Shown: piece after piece, positions 26,281 to 35,414 of the stretch
How the letters are laid out: each line of letters opens with the position of its first letter
How positions within the stretch are numbered: position 1 is the stretch's first letter
DNA from: Kamptonema formosum PCC 10802
Lineage (GTDB): Bacteria > Cyanobacteriota > Cyanobacteriia > Cyanobacteriales > Oscillatoriaceae
Assembly (NCBI RefSeq): GCF_000332335.1
Contig: NZ_KB235948.1
Span: 6,296,217-6,360,216 of the forward strand
Length of the DNA stretch: 64,000 bases
Direction of reading: 5' to 3'
Position numbers and translations under genes: made by a program
The notes under the pieces: generated by a model
Database searches by the model: none
What the model was told of the DNA's origin: nothing
The model's input: the letters and a program-made list of their open reading frames with translations, nothing else

Positions 26281-27318
26281 TTACTTGTCACCGGCTGGCA
26301 GCTGCCAAATCTTAATCGTGCGGTCGCCACTGGCACTGGCAAGGGTCTTGCCGTCGGGGCTGATAGCAACAGCATAAACCGGCTGGGAGTGCCCGGAAAG
26401 GGTGGCGATTAATTTGCCGGTTTGCAATTCCCAAATCTTGACCGTGTTGCGATTCGTGCCACCGGCAAGCATCTTGCCATCCGGACTGATAGCAACAGAA
26501 TAAACCCAGTCCCCGCCTGAATCAATGGTGCTTTTCTGTGCGCCGGTGCCGGAATTCCAAAGCAGGATTGTGTTTTTCTCCGATAAACTGCTGCTGGCGA
26601 GGGTTTTGCCATCGGGGCTAAAGGCGACAGACCTCACCCAGTCTGAATGTCCGCTAAGCGTCTTATTCAGGAGGCTAGCTTGCAGATTCCAGAGTTTGAC
26701 AGTTCCGTTGCGACTCCCGCTGGCAACAAGTTTGCCATCCGGGCTAAAAGCGACCGCAACAGCCAAATCGGAATGCCCGGAGAGGGTGCGGAGGGCGCTG
26801 CCGGTAGTTAAATCCCATATTTTAACAGTCTTGTCCCAGCTGCCACTAGCAAGCGTCTTGCCATCCGGGCTAAAGGCTACGGCGATCGCATTGCTGGTAT
26901 GGCCAGACAGGCTGCCAGTCAGTTTGCCGGTCGCCAAATCCCATATCTTGACAGTTCGGTCGTCACTGCCACTGGCGAGGGTTTTACCATCTGGGCTAAT
27001 AGCGATACCATAAATCCAGGTGTCCGACTGCAGTGTGCTTTTCAACTCGCCGGTGCCGGCGTCCCAGATTTTAATGGTTTTATCATCGCTGCCACTGATC
27101 AGGGTTTTGCCATCCGGGCTAATAACCAGAGACTTAACATTATCTGAATGTCCGGAGAGGGTGCGCAGTAACTGGGGATTTTTCTCGGACTGGGCGATTA
27201 AATCGCTGGTTCTGGGGAGGGAGGAAGCTGAGGTGGGTGAGTGGATGGCGGGAACCGTCGCCGCTGCTGCGATCAATAACGCTGATAGAGCTTTCCGAGG
27301 GAGTTGCTTTCGGGTCAT
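26281..27318 (-). CDS. Secreted WD40 beta-propeller protein (paralogue)
   Basis: 345 residues: a signal peptide (ALSALLIAAAATVPAIHS) followed by seven WD40 blades. Blade wording is very regular (GKTLASGSDDRTVKIWD), but blade 5 carries a two-residue insertion (SSSLSEKNTILLW). As with its neighbour, no enzymatic domain is attached. High regularity and adjacency suggest a local duplication, followed by spread. It is likely to bind a protein or peptide in the periplasm. Function unknown. Confidence 0.9.
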   Translation of the reverse strand: MTRKQLPRKALSALLIAAAATVPAIHSPTSASSLPRTSDLIAQSEKNPQLLRTLSGHSDNVKSLVISPDGKTLISGSDDKTIKIWDAGTGELKSTLQSDTWIYGIAISPDGKTLASGSDDRTVKIWDLATGKLTGSLSGHTSNAIAVAFSPDGKTLASGSWDKTVKIWDLTTGSALRTLSGHSDLAVAVAFSPDGKLVASGSRNGTVKLWNLQASLLNKTLSGHSDWVRSVAFSPDGKTLASSSLSEKNTILLWNSGTGAQKSTIDSGGDWVYSVAISPDGKMLAGGTNRNTVKIWELQTGKLIATLSGHSQPVYAVAISPDGKTLASASGDRTIKIWQLPAGDK

Positions 27319-27393
27319 ATCGATTTTAGATTTTAGATTTTAGATTTTACAAAAAGGTGCGGCGCTTAAAACTTATCACAAAATCTTCCGTCT

Positions 27394-27564
27394 TATAGCA
27401 GCAGTCATATTGGTTAGGACACGTTATGGCCCAATAGGACTGCTGCTATATCAGAGGTTAGGGGCGGGTTTATCGGTGTTGTAGGTGTGTGGCACAGGTT
27501 GTGGGTCAGCCCGCCCCTACATCATGTTAAACCCCTTGTCCTAACCTAAGTGCCTACTGCTATA
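27394..27564. mobile_element. Compound family A element (copy 5)
   Basis: A 57-base short form (27394-27450) with both ends and almost no centre, TATAGCAGCAGTCATATTGG to GACTGCTGCTATA, then a segment with GGGGCGGGTTTATCGG and its inverted partner CAGCCCGCCCCTACATC, ending CCTACTGCTATA. Confidence 0.65.
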
Positions 27565-27594
27565 TCAGCAGGGGCGTCCCAAGTAGCGCCACCT

Positions 27595-27688
27595 GTAGCG
27601 GATCTCAGTTGGATGGAGGACGCCCGAGAAACCCGGTTTCTTTAAGAAACCGGGTTTCTCAGTCCCTCACTAATATGAGAGACGCGCT
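27595..27688. repeat. Family B palindromic element (copy 6)
   Basis: GTAGCGGATCTCAGTTGGAT to GAGAGACGCGCT around an intact core; both outer ends are slightly decayed. Confidence 0.65.
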
Positions 27689-28085
27689 TAGCTGGGGGCG
27701 CATTTACTAATAACCTTTCCCACCGGCAGATATCTCGCGCCCACCCATACCCTGCTAGAGCGCAGGTCTTGCAATACCAGGAATCCCGAATTATAGCGCC
27801 TTGGATCGCCTGGGTTCATTACAGAGCTTGGCAGGGAGAGCGCCAGAGCCGGCTGGCAGAAGAAACAGAAACTACTTTTTCCGAGAAATCGTTTCTGTCG
27901 GCTCGCCCTTGAGTTCAACAAAATACAAGGCTATCCTCGTCTTAGAGTCGTGTTAGAGTCCGGCAAGCCGAAGGAAAAACTCAACATAAGAAAAGTAAAA
28001 GACAAGAGTCTCTCTTTAGTCTTTTACCTTTTTAGCTCGCGCCGGGGAGCGCCGGGATTGCAGAGCGCCGCCCCTAGTTTTGCCT

Positions 28086-28690
28086 CTATTGTAAACGCCG
28101 CCAAATCATAATGTCGGTGTCTTCACCGGCACTGACCGCAGTCTGGCCATCCGGACTGAGAGCGACGGCGCTAACCCCTCGCTTGTGACCGGTGAGGGTG
28201 CGTATCAGCTGACCTGTACTGATCTGCCAAATTGTGACCGTTTTGTCAAGACTGCCACTGAGTGCGATCTGGCCGTTTTGGCTGATATAGCAGTAGTCAT
28301 ATTGGTTAAGACATTAATGACATGGCTTATGGGGCGCATGCGCATCGGGCTCATGCGCATGGGGTAAGTAGGGGCGGGTTCACCCAAGATGTCTCTGGGT
28401 TTTACCAGATGTTAGTAAACCCGCCCCTACCAGCTTTTGCGTGATGCCATACATGCGTGATGCGATGATGCCCATGTACTAACTTAAGTCCATACTGCTA
28501 TATTAAAATCAGCCTCGTTTTTTGATGTTCACCTGTTGGCGAAGTAGAGTTTCTGGAAAGCCGGCGAAAAATCAGAAGTTGCCTTGATTGCGGGACGCGC
28601 CAAATCTTGATGCTGCTATCTGGGCGGCTCCTGACGATTGTCCGCTCCTCGGGACTGAGCTTGCGGCAGGTGCCGGTGGGGCTACGCTGA
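28086..28690 (-). pseudogene. WD40 gene remnant interrupted by a family A element
   Basis: On the minus strand, bases 28086-28285 encode an intact C-terminal WD40 end: ISQNGQIALSGSLDKTVTIW, then TLTGHKRGVSAVALSPDGQT and DIMIWRRLQ with a TAG stop. The reading is cut at 28286 by TATAGCAG, the left end of a family A element. Past the element, 28503-28690 continues with WD40 wording that is decayed (LSPEERTIVRSRPDSSIKIW). Upstream the similarity fades. This is a third member of the local WD40 series that has lost its N-terminal half and been split. Confidence 0.75.
28286..28502. mobile_element. Family A element inside a WD40 pseudogene (copy 6)
   Basis: 217 bases from TATAGCAGTAGTCATATTGG to TAAGTCCATACTGCTATA. 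The centre has GTAGGGGCGGGTTCACCC opposed by AACCCGCCCCTACCAGC. Because the flanks belong to one former WD40 gene, both boundaries are fixed: the element inserts at a TA-rich site and is 217 bases here, longer than the 113-base copy at 4624. Confidence 0.75.
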
Positions 28691-29157
28691 ACTGCTTTCC
28701 GGCTGCCGGCGAGTCGCAACGCCCCCCGCTTCTTCTGCCTGGCTGCTTTCTCCGCCGGCTTTCCCGCTATTGATAGTTTGTTCAACGCCGGTATTTTTTA
28801 TTGGAACCGCAGAGGAACGCAGAGAAACGCAGATGGCATTGGCGCTCCAGAATTGCGGCTGAGCGCTTAAAACTGCAGAAAGGTCTTGAGCGGTTGAGCT
28901 CAAAGGGGTAAACTGTTATATAGCGCTTCTCAGTTGGATGAACTATGGCCCTGAAACCCGGTTTCTTTAAGAAACCGGGTTTCTCAGTCCCTCACTAATA
29001 TGAGAAACGCTATAATTAGCCCGTTTGTGACTGGGCGAATCCAATTCGCGCCCCCGCTCCCTCAAACCCACCCGCAACTCGCTACCCGGATTCCGGGGAG
29101 TGGGGGGTTGGCGGAGCTGCAACAGTCGCCCCGTATCCCGTATCCGCATCTTGCGCT
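28691..29157. other. Intergenic upstream of glyS
   Basis: Contains a family B element and about 140 bases before the glyS start. No gene; the glyS promoter is not obvious. Confidence 0.5.
28919..29014. repeat. Family B palindromic element (copy 7)
   Basis: TATAGCGCTTCTCAGTTGGA to GAGAAACGCTATA with an intact core; one of the best-preserved copies. Confidence 0.8.
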
Positions 29158-31308
29158 ATGCCTGCATTTTTATTGGAAGTCGGAACAGAAGAATTGCCCG
29201 CTGATTTTGTCGGTGACGCCATTGAGCAGTGGCGCTCGCGGGTTCCCCAAACCCTCAGAGAAAATTCCTTGACTTTTGAGGGAATTTATGTATACGGCAC
29301 TCCCAGACGGCTGGCAGTGCTGGTGAGAGGGATTCCCGACCGGCAGCCCGACCGGGAAGAGGAAATTAAAGGCCCGCCGGCATCAGCAGCGTTCAAAGAT
29401 GGCCAGCCGACGAAGGCTGCAGAAGGTTTTGCCAAAAAGCAGGGTGTGGCACCCGACGCCCTGGAAGTGAGAGCCACGGATAAAGGGGATTTTGTTTTCG
29501 TCAAGCGCAAAATTGCCGGTCGCCCCACAGCTGATATTCTGGCAGAACTGGCTCCCGGGTGGATTGCGGGGCTGGAAGGCAAGCGTCTGATGCGCTGGGC
29601 GGATGGGGATTTCCGGTTTCCCCGCCCGATTCGCACTCTGGTGGCGCTGCTGGATAGAGAGGTGCTGCCGGTGGAACTGGTGAACAGTTCAGAATCTATC
29701 AAGAGCGACCGCATCTGTTGCGCTCACCGAGTCTTGCACCCAGCGCCGGTGGAAATTCGCCAGGCGGATAATTATGTTGAGTGCTTGCGTGCTGCTTTTG
29801 TGGAAGTTGACCCAGAACAGCGCAAAACGAAAATCCTGGAGCAAGTCCAAGCCGCCGCTCAAAAAGCCGGCGGACATGCCGATATTTCCCCCGATTTGCT
29901 AGAGGAAGTCACCAACCTGGTAGAGTGGCCCACAGCGGTAACCGGCAAATTTGACGAGGAATTCCTGATTTTGCCGCCGGAAGTCATCACCACGGTCATG
30001 GTGACGCACCAGCGCTATTTCCCGGCACTCAAAAGCAAGGAATCGTCCGAATTATTGCCCTATTTCATCACCATCTCTAATGGCGACCCAGCCAAGTCAG
30101 AGATTATCGCCACCGGCAACGAGCGAGTCATCCGCGCCCGCTTAGCTGATGGCCGGTATTTCTACAAAACCGACATTGCTAAACCCCTGGAAAGTTACGT
30201 TTCCCAGCTGGAAACCGTCACCTTCCAAGAAGATTTGGGAACCGTGCGGGATAAGGTCAGCCGCGTGATGCGGATTGCCGGCGCGATTGCCAAACAGCTG
30301 CAATTAGGGGAAGAGGAGAGCACGGCAATCGAACGGGCTGCCTTGCTGTGCAAAGCTGACCTCGTTACCCAGATGGTGTATGAATTTCCCGAATTGCAAG
30401 GGGTAATGGGCGAGAAATACGCTCGCGCCAGTGGGGAGCCGGAAGCCGTTGCGACAGCAATTTTCGAGCACTATTTGCCGAGAGGCGCAGCCGACAGATT
30501 GCCCCAAACCCTTGCCGGTCAAGTGGTGGGTTTAGCCGACCGGCTCGACACCCTGGTGAGCATTTTTGGCTTGGGGATGCTGCCCACCGGCTCCTCGGAC
30601 CCCTTCGCCCTGCGGCGCGCCGCCAATGCGGTGATTTCGATTACCTGGGCGGCAGATTTAACCATCAATTTGCAGCAGTTACTTGAAGAAATTGCCACCA
30701 ATTTCGCCGCCGAGCATCCCAAAGCTTCGCCGACAAAGCTACTGCAGCAGTTACAGGAATTCTTCGCCCAGCGCATCCGCACCCTCCTGCAAGAAGAGCG
30801 CTCAATTGACTACGATTTGGTGAGTGCGGTTTTGGGAGAAAACGACCCAGAATATATCGAGCGAGCGCTCAACGACTTGCTGGACGCCCGCAATCGCGCC
30901 GATTTCCTGCAAGAAATCCGCAACAGCGGCAAGCTCGACGAAATCTACGAAACCGTCAACCGCTCGACTCGTCTGGCGAAGCAAGGCGATTTGGGCACCG
31001 CTGCGCTCGACCCAACCGCCACCGTGCGCCCGGAACTGTTCCAAAAACCCTCCGAGGGAGCATTTTACGACGCCGTGGCGCAACTGCTGCCAAAAACTCA
31101 GGCGTGCCAGCAAACGCGAAACTACGAGCAGCTTGTGGGGGCCTTGGCGGAAATTGCCCCCACTGTCAGCACCTTCTTTGACGGACCGGAAAGCGTGCTG
31201 GTGATGGACGAAAATCCCGACATCCGGCGCAACCGGCTAAATTTGCTGGGCTTGCTGCGCAACCACGCCCGCGTATTAGCAGATTTTGGCGCGATTGTCA
31301 AGGGGTAA
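29158..31308 (+). CDS. glyS: Glycine--tRNA ligase beta subunit
   Basis: 716 residues, the normal size. It opens with the family hallmark [15 protein letters not shown] and has [12 protein letters not shown] and TVFQEDLGT-type segments ([17 protein letters not shown]) of the HD-like body, with a C-terminal anticodon-binding-like domain. It works with the alpha subunit GlyQ, not in this window, as an alpha2-beta2 enzyme charging tRNA-Gly. The ATG at 29158 fits the family start. Single gene. Confidence 0.97.
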   Translation: MPAFLLEVGTEELPADFVGDAIEQWRSRVPQTLRENSLTFEGIYVYGTPRRLAVLVRGIPDRQPDREEEIKGPPASAAFKDGQPTKAAEGFAKKQGVAPDALEVRATDKGDFVFVKRKIAGRPTADILAELAPGWIAGLEGKRLMRWADGDFRFPRPIRTLVALLDREVLPVELVNSSESIKSDRICCAHRVLHPAPVEIRQADNYVECLRAAFVEVDPEQRKTKILEQVQAAAQKAGGHADISPDLLEEVTNLVEWPTAVTGKFDEEFLILPPEVITTVMVTHQRYFPALKSKESSELLPYFITISNGDPAKSEIIATGNERVIRARLADGRYFYKTDIAKPLESYVSQLETVTFQEDLGTVRDKVSRVMRIAGAIAKQLQLGEEESTAIERAALLCKADLVTQMVYEFPELQGVMGEKYARASGEPEAVATAIFEHYLPRGAADRLPQTLAGQVVGLADRLDTLVSIFGLGMLPTGSSDPFALRRAANAVISITWAADLTINLQQLLEEIATNFAAEHPKASPTKLLQQLQEFFAQRIRTLLQEERSIDYDLVSAVLGENDPEYIERALNDLLDARNRADFLQEIRNSGKLDEIYETVNRSTRLAKQGDLGTAALDPTATVRPELFQKPSEGAFYDAVAQLLPKTQACQQTRNYEQLVGALAEIAPTVSTFFDGPESVLVMDENPDIRRNRLNLLGLLRNHARVLADFGAIVKG

Positions 31309-31492
31309 GGGCGCTGCGCATTCGCGCGATCAACCCCACTCCTGTTCCCCCTTCCCGCACGCGGGGAGGGGGAGCAAGTCTGGGAACGCAAATAAGGATG
31401 TCTTCAGTTTTCTTCGCTGAGTTTCCGCAGACGCCTACAAAACGGCGTTGCAGTAAGACAAAATGATGCTAGCAAAACTGCCATCTCTTTCT

Positions 31493-31518
31493 CCCCCTCC
31501 CCGCTAGCGGGGAGGGGG
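31493..31518. repeat. Family D perfect palindrome
   Basis: CCCCCTCCCCGCT and its exact complement, 26 bases with no loop. Lies between the convergent glyS and acyl-AMP ligase genes, where a bidirectional terminator would be useful, but no T run follows. Confidence 0.6.
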
Positions 31519-31561
31519 TTGGGGGGTGGGGTTCTTCATCCCCGTGTGGATGCAACGCATA

Positions 31562-31624
31562 CGAAACCCGGTTTCTTTAAGAAACCGGGTTTCTCAGCAC
31601 CTCACCAATATGACAAACCCTATA
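31562..31624. repeat. Partial family B element (copy 8)
   Basis: Core and right half only, ending CAATATGACAAACCCTATA; the left end is absent. It touches the stop region of the acyl-AMP ligase gene. Confidence 0.6.
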
Positions 31625-31626
31625 AA

Positions 31627-33222
31627 TCACTCTCTGGCGGTAGAAAGGAAAATTTTGCCGCTCGTATAGGCTTCAGCGATCGCGTTCCGTCTGAGCTTGC
31701 CACTGCTAGTTTTCTCAAGTTGACCGGGGCGAATGAACAAGACATTCTCCGGAGGTATCTTGACTCCAACCTGGTTGAGAATCACCTCGCTGACTTGGCG
31801 CTGAGGGTCGAGGGATTGCTGGAGAATCTGTGCCCTTTTAACTTCTATTAAAACTAGGATTTGGTCGCGAGCTTGGATGGCTGCTGTTTTGCCCGGTCGA
31901 ATGAATGGGAGCGATTCAACCGCGTGTTCAAAATCGTTAAAAAAGTAACTTTGACCGTTGATTTTGATGCGATTGTTTAGCCTGCCGGTGATAAATAGCT
32001 CACCCTTGTTCATAAATCCCAAGTCTCCCGTAGGGAAGAAGCAGTCAGAGTTGTAGAACGAGCGACCGTCCTCAAAATACTCACCGGCGAGCGTTCCGCC
32101 CTGGAGTTCAATTTCTCCAATTTCGTCTTCGCCGCAAAGGCGTCCATCTTCAGTTCTCAAGCGCACAGTAAACTCAGGCAGAGGTTTGCCCACCGAAATC
32201 GCTTTGCAGCCACTCTCAGCTGTGTGGGTTCTGGGCGAATCTTCTAGCCCGCTGCAAGAAATCATCAGTACAGCCTCGGCCATGCCGTAACAGGGCTTAA
32301 TGGCGCTGCGTCGCAGTCCAAAGGGTTCAAGGATCTCTAGAAATTCCTCGATATTTTTAATATTAATCGGCTCACTGCCGTTGTAAACAATGCGCAGTTT
32401 TTCCAGGTTCAAATCCTTCAGTTCTTCCGGTTCTGAATTTCTGAGGGCGCGGAGACAATAGCCAATAGCAAAATCGGGAATAGCGGTTACACTGACCTGA
32501 TTCTCTGACAGATACAATAGCCACCCTAAGGGATTGATCAAAAACTGCATGGGGCTGGCAAGATGCAGGGTGTGGCGCACATAAAGGCTGGACAGAAATG
32601 TACCGATCAGTCCCATGTCGTGATAGAGCGGCAACCAGCTAGAAATGATATCATCTGGCCTTATTTGAGAAAATTTAACGAGCGCTTGCAGTTGTGCGGT
32701 CAGGTTTCCATGTGTGATTGGAATCCCCTTCGGGAAAGAGGTTGATCCAGAGGAAAACTGAACAAAAGCAAGGTCGCTAGAGGTGATTTTCGCGAAAGCC
32801 GGCTCTCGCGTGTGCTGGATATTCTCTTGAGGGAACGGCAAACGTTGCGGGAGGATTTCTAAGTTCTTAATACTCGGAACGTCTAGGATGTAAGTGGCTC
32901 GGTACTGCTGAGATATTAGGCCCAAAAAAGACAGATAACTTTCTTTAGGAACTCCCATAGCATAGGGCTTTACTGAAAGCGGGATGGCTCCCATCCCCAT
33001 GAGAGCGAAGACCGAAACTATGACTGCTTCATTGGTTTCAAAGGGAAAGATAACCCGTGTCCCCCGCGCTATACCGCAGTCCCGGAAATATTCCATGTAG
33101 GCTGCTATTTTAGCGTAAATTTCAGCGTAAGGTAAAAAGGTTGAGCTGGGGCCAGTATCTTTCGGCAAAGATAAGCCAAACTTGGCATCCGCAGTCTCAA
33201 AAGAGCGAATCATTTCCAGCAT
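31627..33222 (-). CDS. Fatty acyl-AMP ligase (FAAL)
   Basis: 531 residues from ATG 33222, chosen because AAAGGAG lies nine bases upstream; a longer frame begins at 33282. Adenylate-forming motifs are in order: FVQFSSGSTSFPKGIPITHG, the FAAL-typical SWLPLYHDMGLIGTFLSSLY, YGMAEAVLM, PTGDLGFM and, near the end, SSGKLRRNAIAEAY with the catalytic lysine. FAALs make acyl-adenylates from free fatty acids and pass them to a carrier protein, not to CoA. An ACP gene, a phosphopantetheinyl transferase, a thioesterase and a diiron enzyme lie upstream on the same strand, so it probably loads that ACP. A CoA ligase is the main alternative. Confidence 0.88.
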   Translation of the reverse strand: MLEMIRSFETADAKFGLSLPKDTGPSSTFLPYAEIYAKIAAYMEYFRDCGIARGTRVIFPFETNEAVIVSVFALMGMGAIPLSVKPYAMGVPKESYLSFLGLISQQYRATYILDVPSIKNLEILPQRLPFPQENIQHTREPAFAKITSSDLAFVQFSSGSTSFPKGIPITHGNLTAQLQALVKFSQIRPDDIISSWLPLYHDMGLIGTFLSSLYVRHTLHLASPMQFLINPLGWLLYLSENQVSVTAIPDFAIGYCLRALRNSEPEELKDLNLEKLRIVYNGSEPINIKNIEEFLEILEPFGLRRSAIKPCYGMAEAVLMISCSGLEDSPRTHTAESGCKAISVGKPLPEFTVRLRTEDGRLCGEDEIGEIELQGGTLAGEYFEDGRSFYNSDCFFPTGDLGFMNKGELFITGRLNNRIKINGQSYFFNDFEHAVESLPFIRPGKTAAIQARDQILVLIEVKRAQILQQSLDPQRQVSEVILNQVGVKIPPENVLFIRPGQLEKTSSGKLRRNAIAEAYTSGKIFLSTARE

Positions 33223-33645
33223 GACTTTAAACTCCTTTAGCTTTCTGTAAAAGCTGTTTCGGCAGCGGCTATTGGATAGCAATGGCAGTTGCTAAAACGC
33301 CAGTTCATTACTCGATATTGAGAAAAGCGGCAAGCTGTGAACCAGCAGTTTCAGCTGTGCGGATGTAGTGAAGTTGATGCCAGAACCTGCTGCAAGCGAA
33401 GCTGAGCGAGCGCTGGCAACCACAATCTTGAAGAGCCCCCATTAATGCTTATTTGTCAGACAGTTCCAAGGAAGTGGCGCGGTGCCAGCGCTGCCAGCAA
33501 GGCTGTCACAACCAATGCAGCGCTTGACGCTGGACAGGACACTGCTAGAGAACGGGAGTCCGGGGTGGGAATGTCTTGTTCAGCCGGCAGACCGCCGGCT
33601 AGCGTCCTGTATACTGAAAGCGACAGTAAGCCGCGCACTCACTCG
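33223..33645. other. Gap inside the acyl-carrier cassette
   Basis: 423 bases between the ligase and the thioesterase genes. Plain sequence, no repeat family seen and no gene recognised. The gap is long enough to hold a separate promoter for the ligase. Confidence 0.45.
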
Positions 33646-34050
33646 TCATTGCTCGTTTTCCTGTAGAAAATCCTCAACTGTCCGGAGGGTGCGCTCAACA
33701 GAATCAATGAAAGCCACTTGCACGCGAGCCTCGGCGGCCACTTTTTTGGTTCCATTGTTTAGAGTTTCAACCGTTTGGCAAAACACCCTGCGATAGTGAG
33801 AGGTTTCTCCATCTTCCTCTAGCTTTGTTGCGATCGCGACTTCCCCGGGCGGTATTTCTTTGCGGTAGTTGACCTCAATGCGGGCTACCACAGGAATGAT
33901 ACGCCTTCCGCGACGAAACCCGTGATGGTCAAGCCACGCCCATCGCCCCGCCTCCATGTACTCTAAAACAGTGGCATTGTTCACGTGGCCCAAACTATCC
34001 AGATCGTTTGGGCGCACAGAGAGTTTCAGGCTAACAGTCTCAAAGTTCAC
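33646..34050 (-). CDS. Hotdog-fold acyl thioesterase
   Basis: 134 residues of the 4-hydroxybenzoyl-CoA thioesterase/YbgC type. The catalytic segment DLDSLGHVNNATVLEYMEAG (about residues 16-35) is typical, with the conserved Asp at its start and the HVNN turn. It should hydrolyse an acyl-CoA or, more likely here, an acyl-ACP, releasing the fatty acid or a derivative. It follows the phosphopantetheinyl transferase gene by 31 bases, consistent with one transcript, and precedes the acyl-AMP ligase. A housekeeping YbgC role cannot be excluded. Confidence 0.85.
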   Translation of the reverse strand: MNFETVSLKLSVRPNDLDSLGHVNNATVLEYMEAGRWAWLDHHGFRRGRRIIPVVARIEVNYRKEIPPGEVAIATKLEEDGETSHYRRVFCQTVETLNNGTKKVAAEARVQVAFIDSVERTLRTVEDFLQENEQ

Positions 34051-34081
34051 AAATTCACAACCTCCGCCGCTTGGAATAGGT

Positions 34082-34471
34082 TCAGTGGGTTGGGATCTCC
34101 TGCGGTTTTTGCCATGCAGAAACGACGACTACGGTAGAGACATACTCCCCACTGTGGGAAATAGAAAGGTTGGCAGTCCAACCCTGACTGGCAAAATATT
34201 CTTGCAGAGAACCGTGCAATTGGAAATAAGGAGCGTGACGGATGTCATGCAAAACTTCTACATCGGTCCAGCAGAAATTGCTGATTCTGGGAATGGCTTT
34301 GAAAAATGCCTCCTTGGCCGCAAAAATCCCCGCGAGGCTTTGCAGTGAGTTCTTGCGGCCATTGAAGTAAAGGCACTCATTCTCTGTAAAAAAAATCCCA
34401 GGAACTCTGAGCGACTCAGCACTTTTTAGTTCGGAAATCAGCTGTATGTCGTGCCCTATCCCAATCAACAT
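34082..34471 (-). CDS. acpS: AcpS-type 4'-phosphopantetheinyl transferase
   Basis: 129 residues from ATG 34471. AcpS motifs are all present: LIGIGHDIQLI at the start (metal-binding Asp), IFAAKEAFFKAI in the middle and LSISHSGEYVSTVVVVS at the end. The enzyme moves the phosphopantetheine arm of CoA onto a serine of an apo-carrier protein. Its start overlaps the stop of the upstream ferritin-like gene by seven bases, so the two are translationally coupled. The ACP encoded two genes upstream is the natural substrate. It may be cluster-specific or the cell's general AcpS; the coupling favours a cluster role. Confidence 0.88.
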   Translation of the reverse strand: MLIGIGHDIQLISELKSAESLRVPGIFFTENECLYFNGRKNSLQSLAGIFAAKEAFFKAIPRISNFCWTDVEVLHDIRHAPYFQLHGSLQEYFASQGWTANLSISHSGEYVSTVVVVSAWQKPQEIPTH

Positions 34472-35379
34472 CCAACCATTTCCAACCATTTTTCTTCTAC
34501 TTCAGCAGCCGAACTGAAGTAAATTCCTGTAATCTGCTTCAGAGCGGAAAATATTAAATTTGCCTTTCGCTCTACCTCAATAGGCCCCTTTGTTTCCAAT
34601 GCCTCGACTTTCAGAGAATCCCACCAATTCACGTGGGTCTTCCGCTGCTCAATCTTTTGACGGGTGCTCCCCTGGATCTCGCCACCTTCTCGCAAGAAAA
34701 GGTGTGCGACTGCCAGCGCCCCCTTGGGAGAATATTCCCCACTATCAACTAGGGCTTTTGCGAAAGATATAAAGTAGCTCATGTGCTGGGATTCATCAGC
34801 AGCAATTTGTTTGAATAGCTTCTTTAACCCTGCGTCCTTAGCCAAGCTGGCACAATAGGAGTAGTTGGCAGATGCTACGATTTCCGACAGGGCGAGCAAC
34901 ACGACCGTTCTCAACATGTCGTCATCAGGAAAAATCTGGCGAAACTCAATGAATGTCTCATCGCTGACGGGTTCAAGCCCTATCAGGCTAGATAAATGGT
35001 TGAGTGTTGCCTCATGGAAGCTTTCTTCCTCATTCCAGTAGCGACTCCAGGTGCCGCATGCCTGCATAACTGCTGCTAATATTGGGTTCTTACTTTGCCA
35101 GCGTCTGCATTCAGCGTCAGCGAGTCTTGCGAGACGGTCCGCACCGGGCTTTGTGGTCAATTCAGCACGTCCGGCGTTCCAGATATGAAGTTTGTCGGTG
35201 TCTGACAGCCTCTCTATATCGATGGCGTCAATCATTTCCACCGCACTCCACCGGCGCTTTTCATGAAAGCGATGTTGCTCCCACGTGACCTCAACTAACG
35301 AAATTTGGCGCTCAGCGAGCAGTGCGTACAGATTTTTGACCGTATCCGCTCTGGGTATAGCGTTCTGCGTGGCAGGCAT
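34465..35379 (-). CDS. Ferritin-like diiron enzyme, acyl-ACP desaturase-like
   Basis: 304 residues, soluble and all-helical. Two ExxH motifs are visible: E119-SF-H122 in WNEEESFHEATLNHL and E196-SQ-H199 in AADESQHMSYF, with further helix glutamates at E166 (LALSEIV) and probably E90 or E73. This four-Glu, two-His set with roughly 75 residues between the ExxH pairs is that of soluble acyl-ACP desaturases (castor stearoyl-ACP desaturase type) and related AurF N-oxygenases; the extra His of AurF is an Ile here, favouring the desaturase side. Between an ACP and a phosphopantetheinyl transferase gene, it most likely oxidises an ACP-bound acyl chain. The product (alkene, alkyne, hydroxyl) is unknown. 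Confidence 0.7.
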   Translation of the reverse strand: MPATQNAIPRADTVKNLYALLAERQISLVEVTWEQHRFHEKRRWSAVEMIDAIDIERLSDTDKLHIWNAGRAELTTKPGADRLARLADAECRRWQSKNPILAAVMQACGTWSRYWNEEESFHEATLNHLSSLIGLEPVSDETFIEFRQIFPDDDMLRTVVLLALSEIVASANYSYCASLAKDAGLKKLFKQIAADESQHMSYFISFAKALVDSGEYSPKGALAVAHLFLREGGEIQGSTRQKIEQRKTHVNWWDSLKVEALETKGPIEVERKANLIFSALKQITGIYFSSAAEVEEKWLEMVGC

Positions 35380-35414
35380 GTTTGAATTCCGCTGTGAATA
35401 AATTTTCTCTAGGT

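Larger units (their letters stand above)
27319..28085. other. Intergenic repeat-rich stretch
   Basis: A compound family A element is followed within 31 bases by a family B element. Beyond that the sequence is plain; a 77-codon minus-strand frame (27688-27921) has no recognisable content. Confidence 0.55.
31309..31626. other. Intergenic between convergent genes
   Basis: 318 bases holding two family D hairpins (an imperfect one at about 31347-31373 and a perfect palindrome at 31493) and a partial family B element next to the ligase stop. Confidence 0.6.

Noticed and set aside
27688..27921. 77-codon minus-strand frame ending at a family B element
   Set aside because: Its last codons run into the repeat and nothing in it is recognisable.
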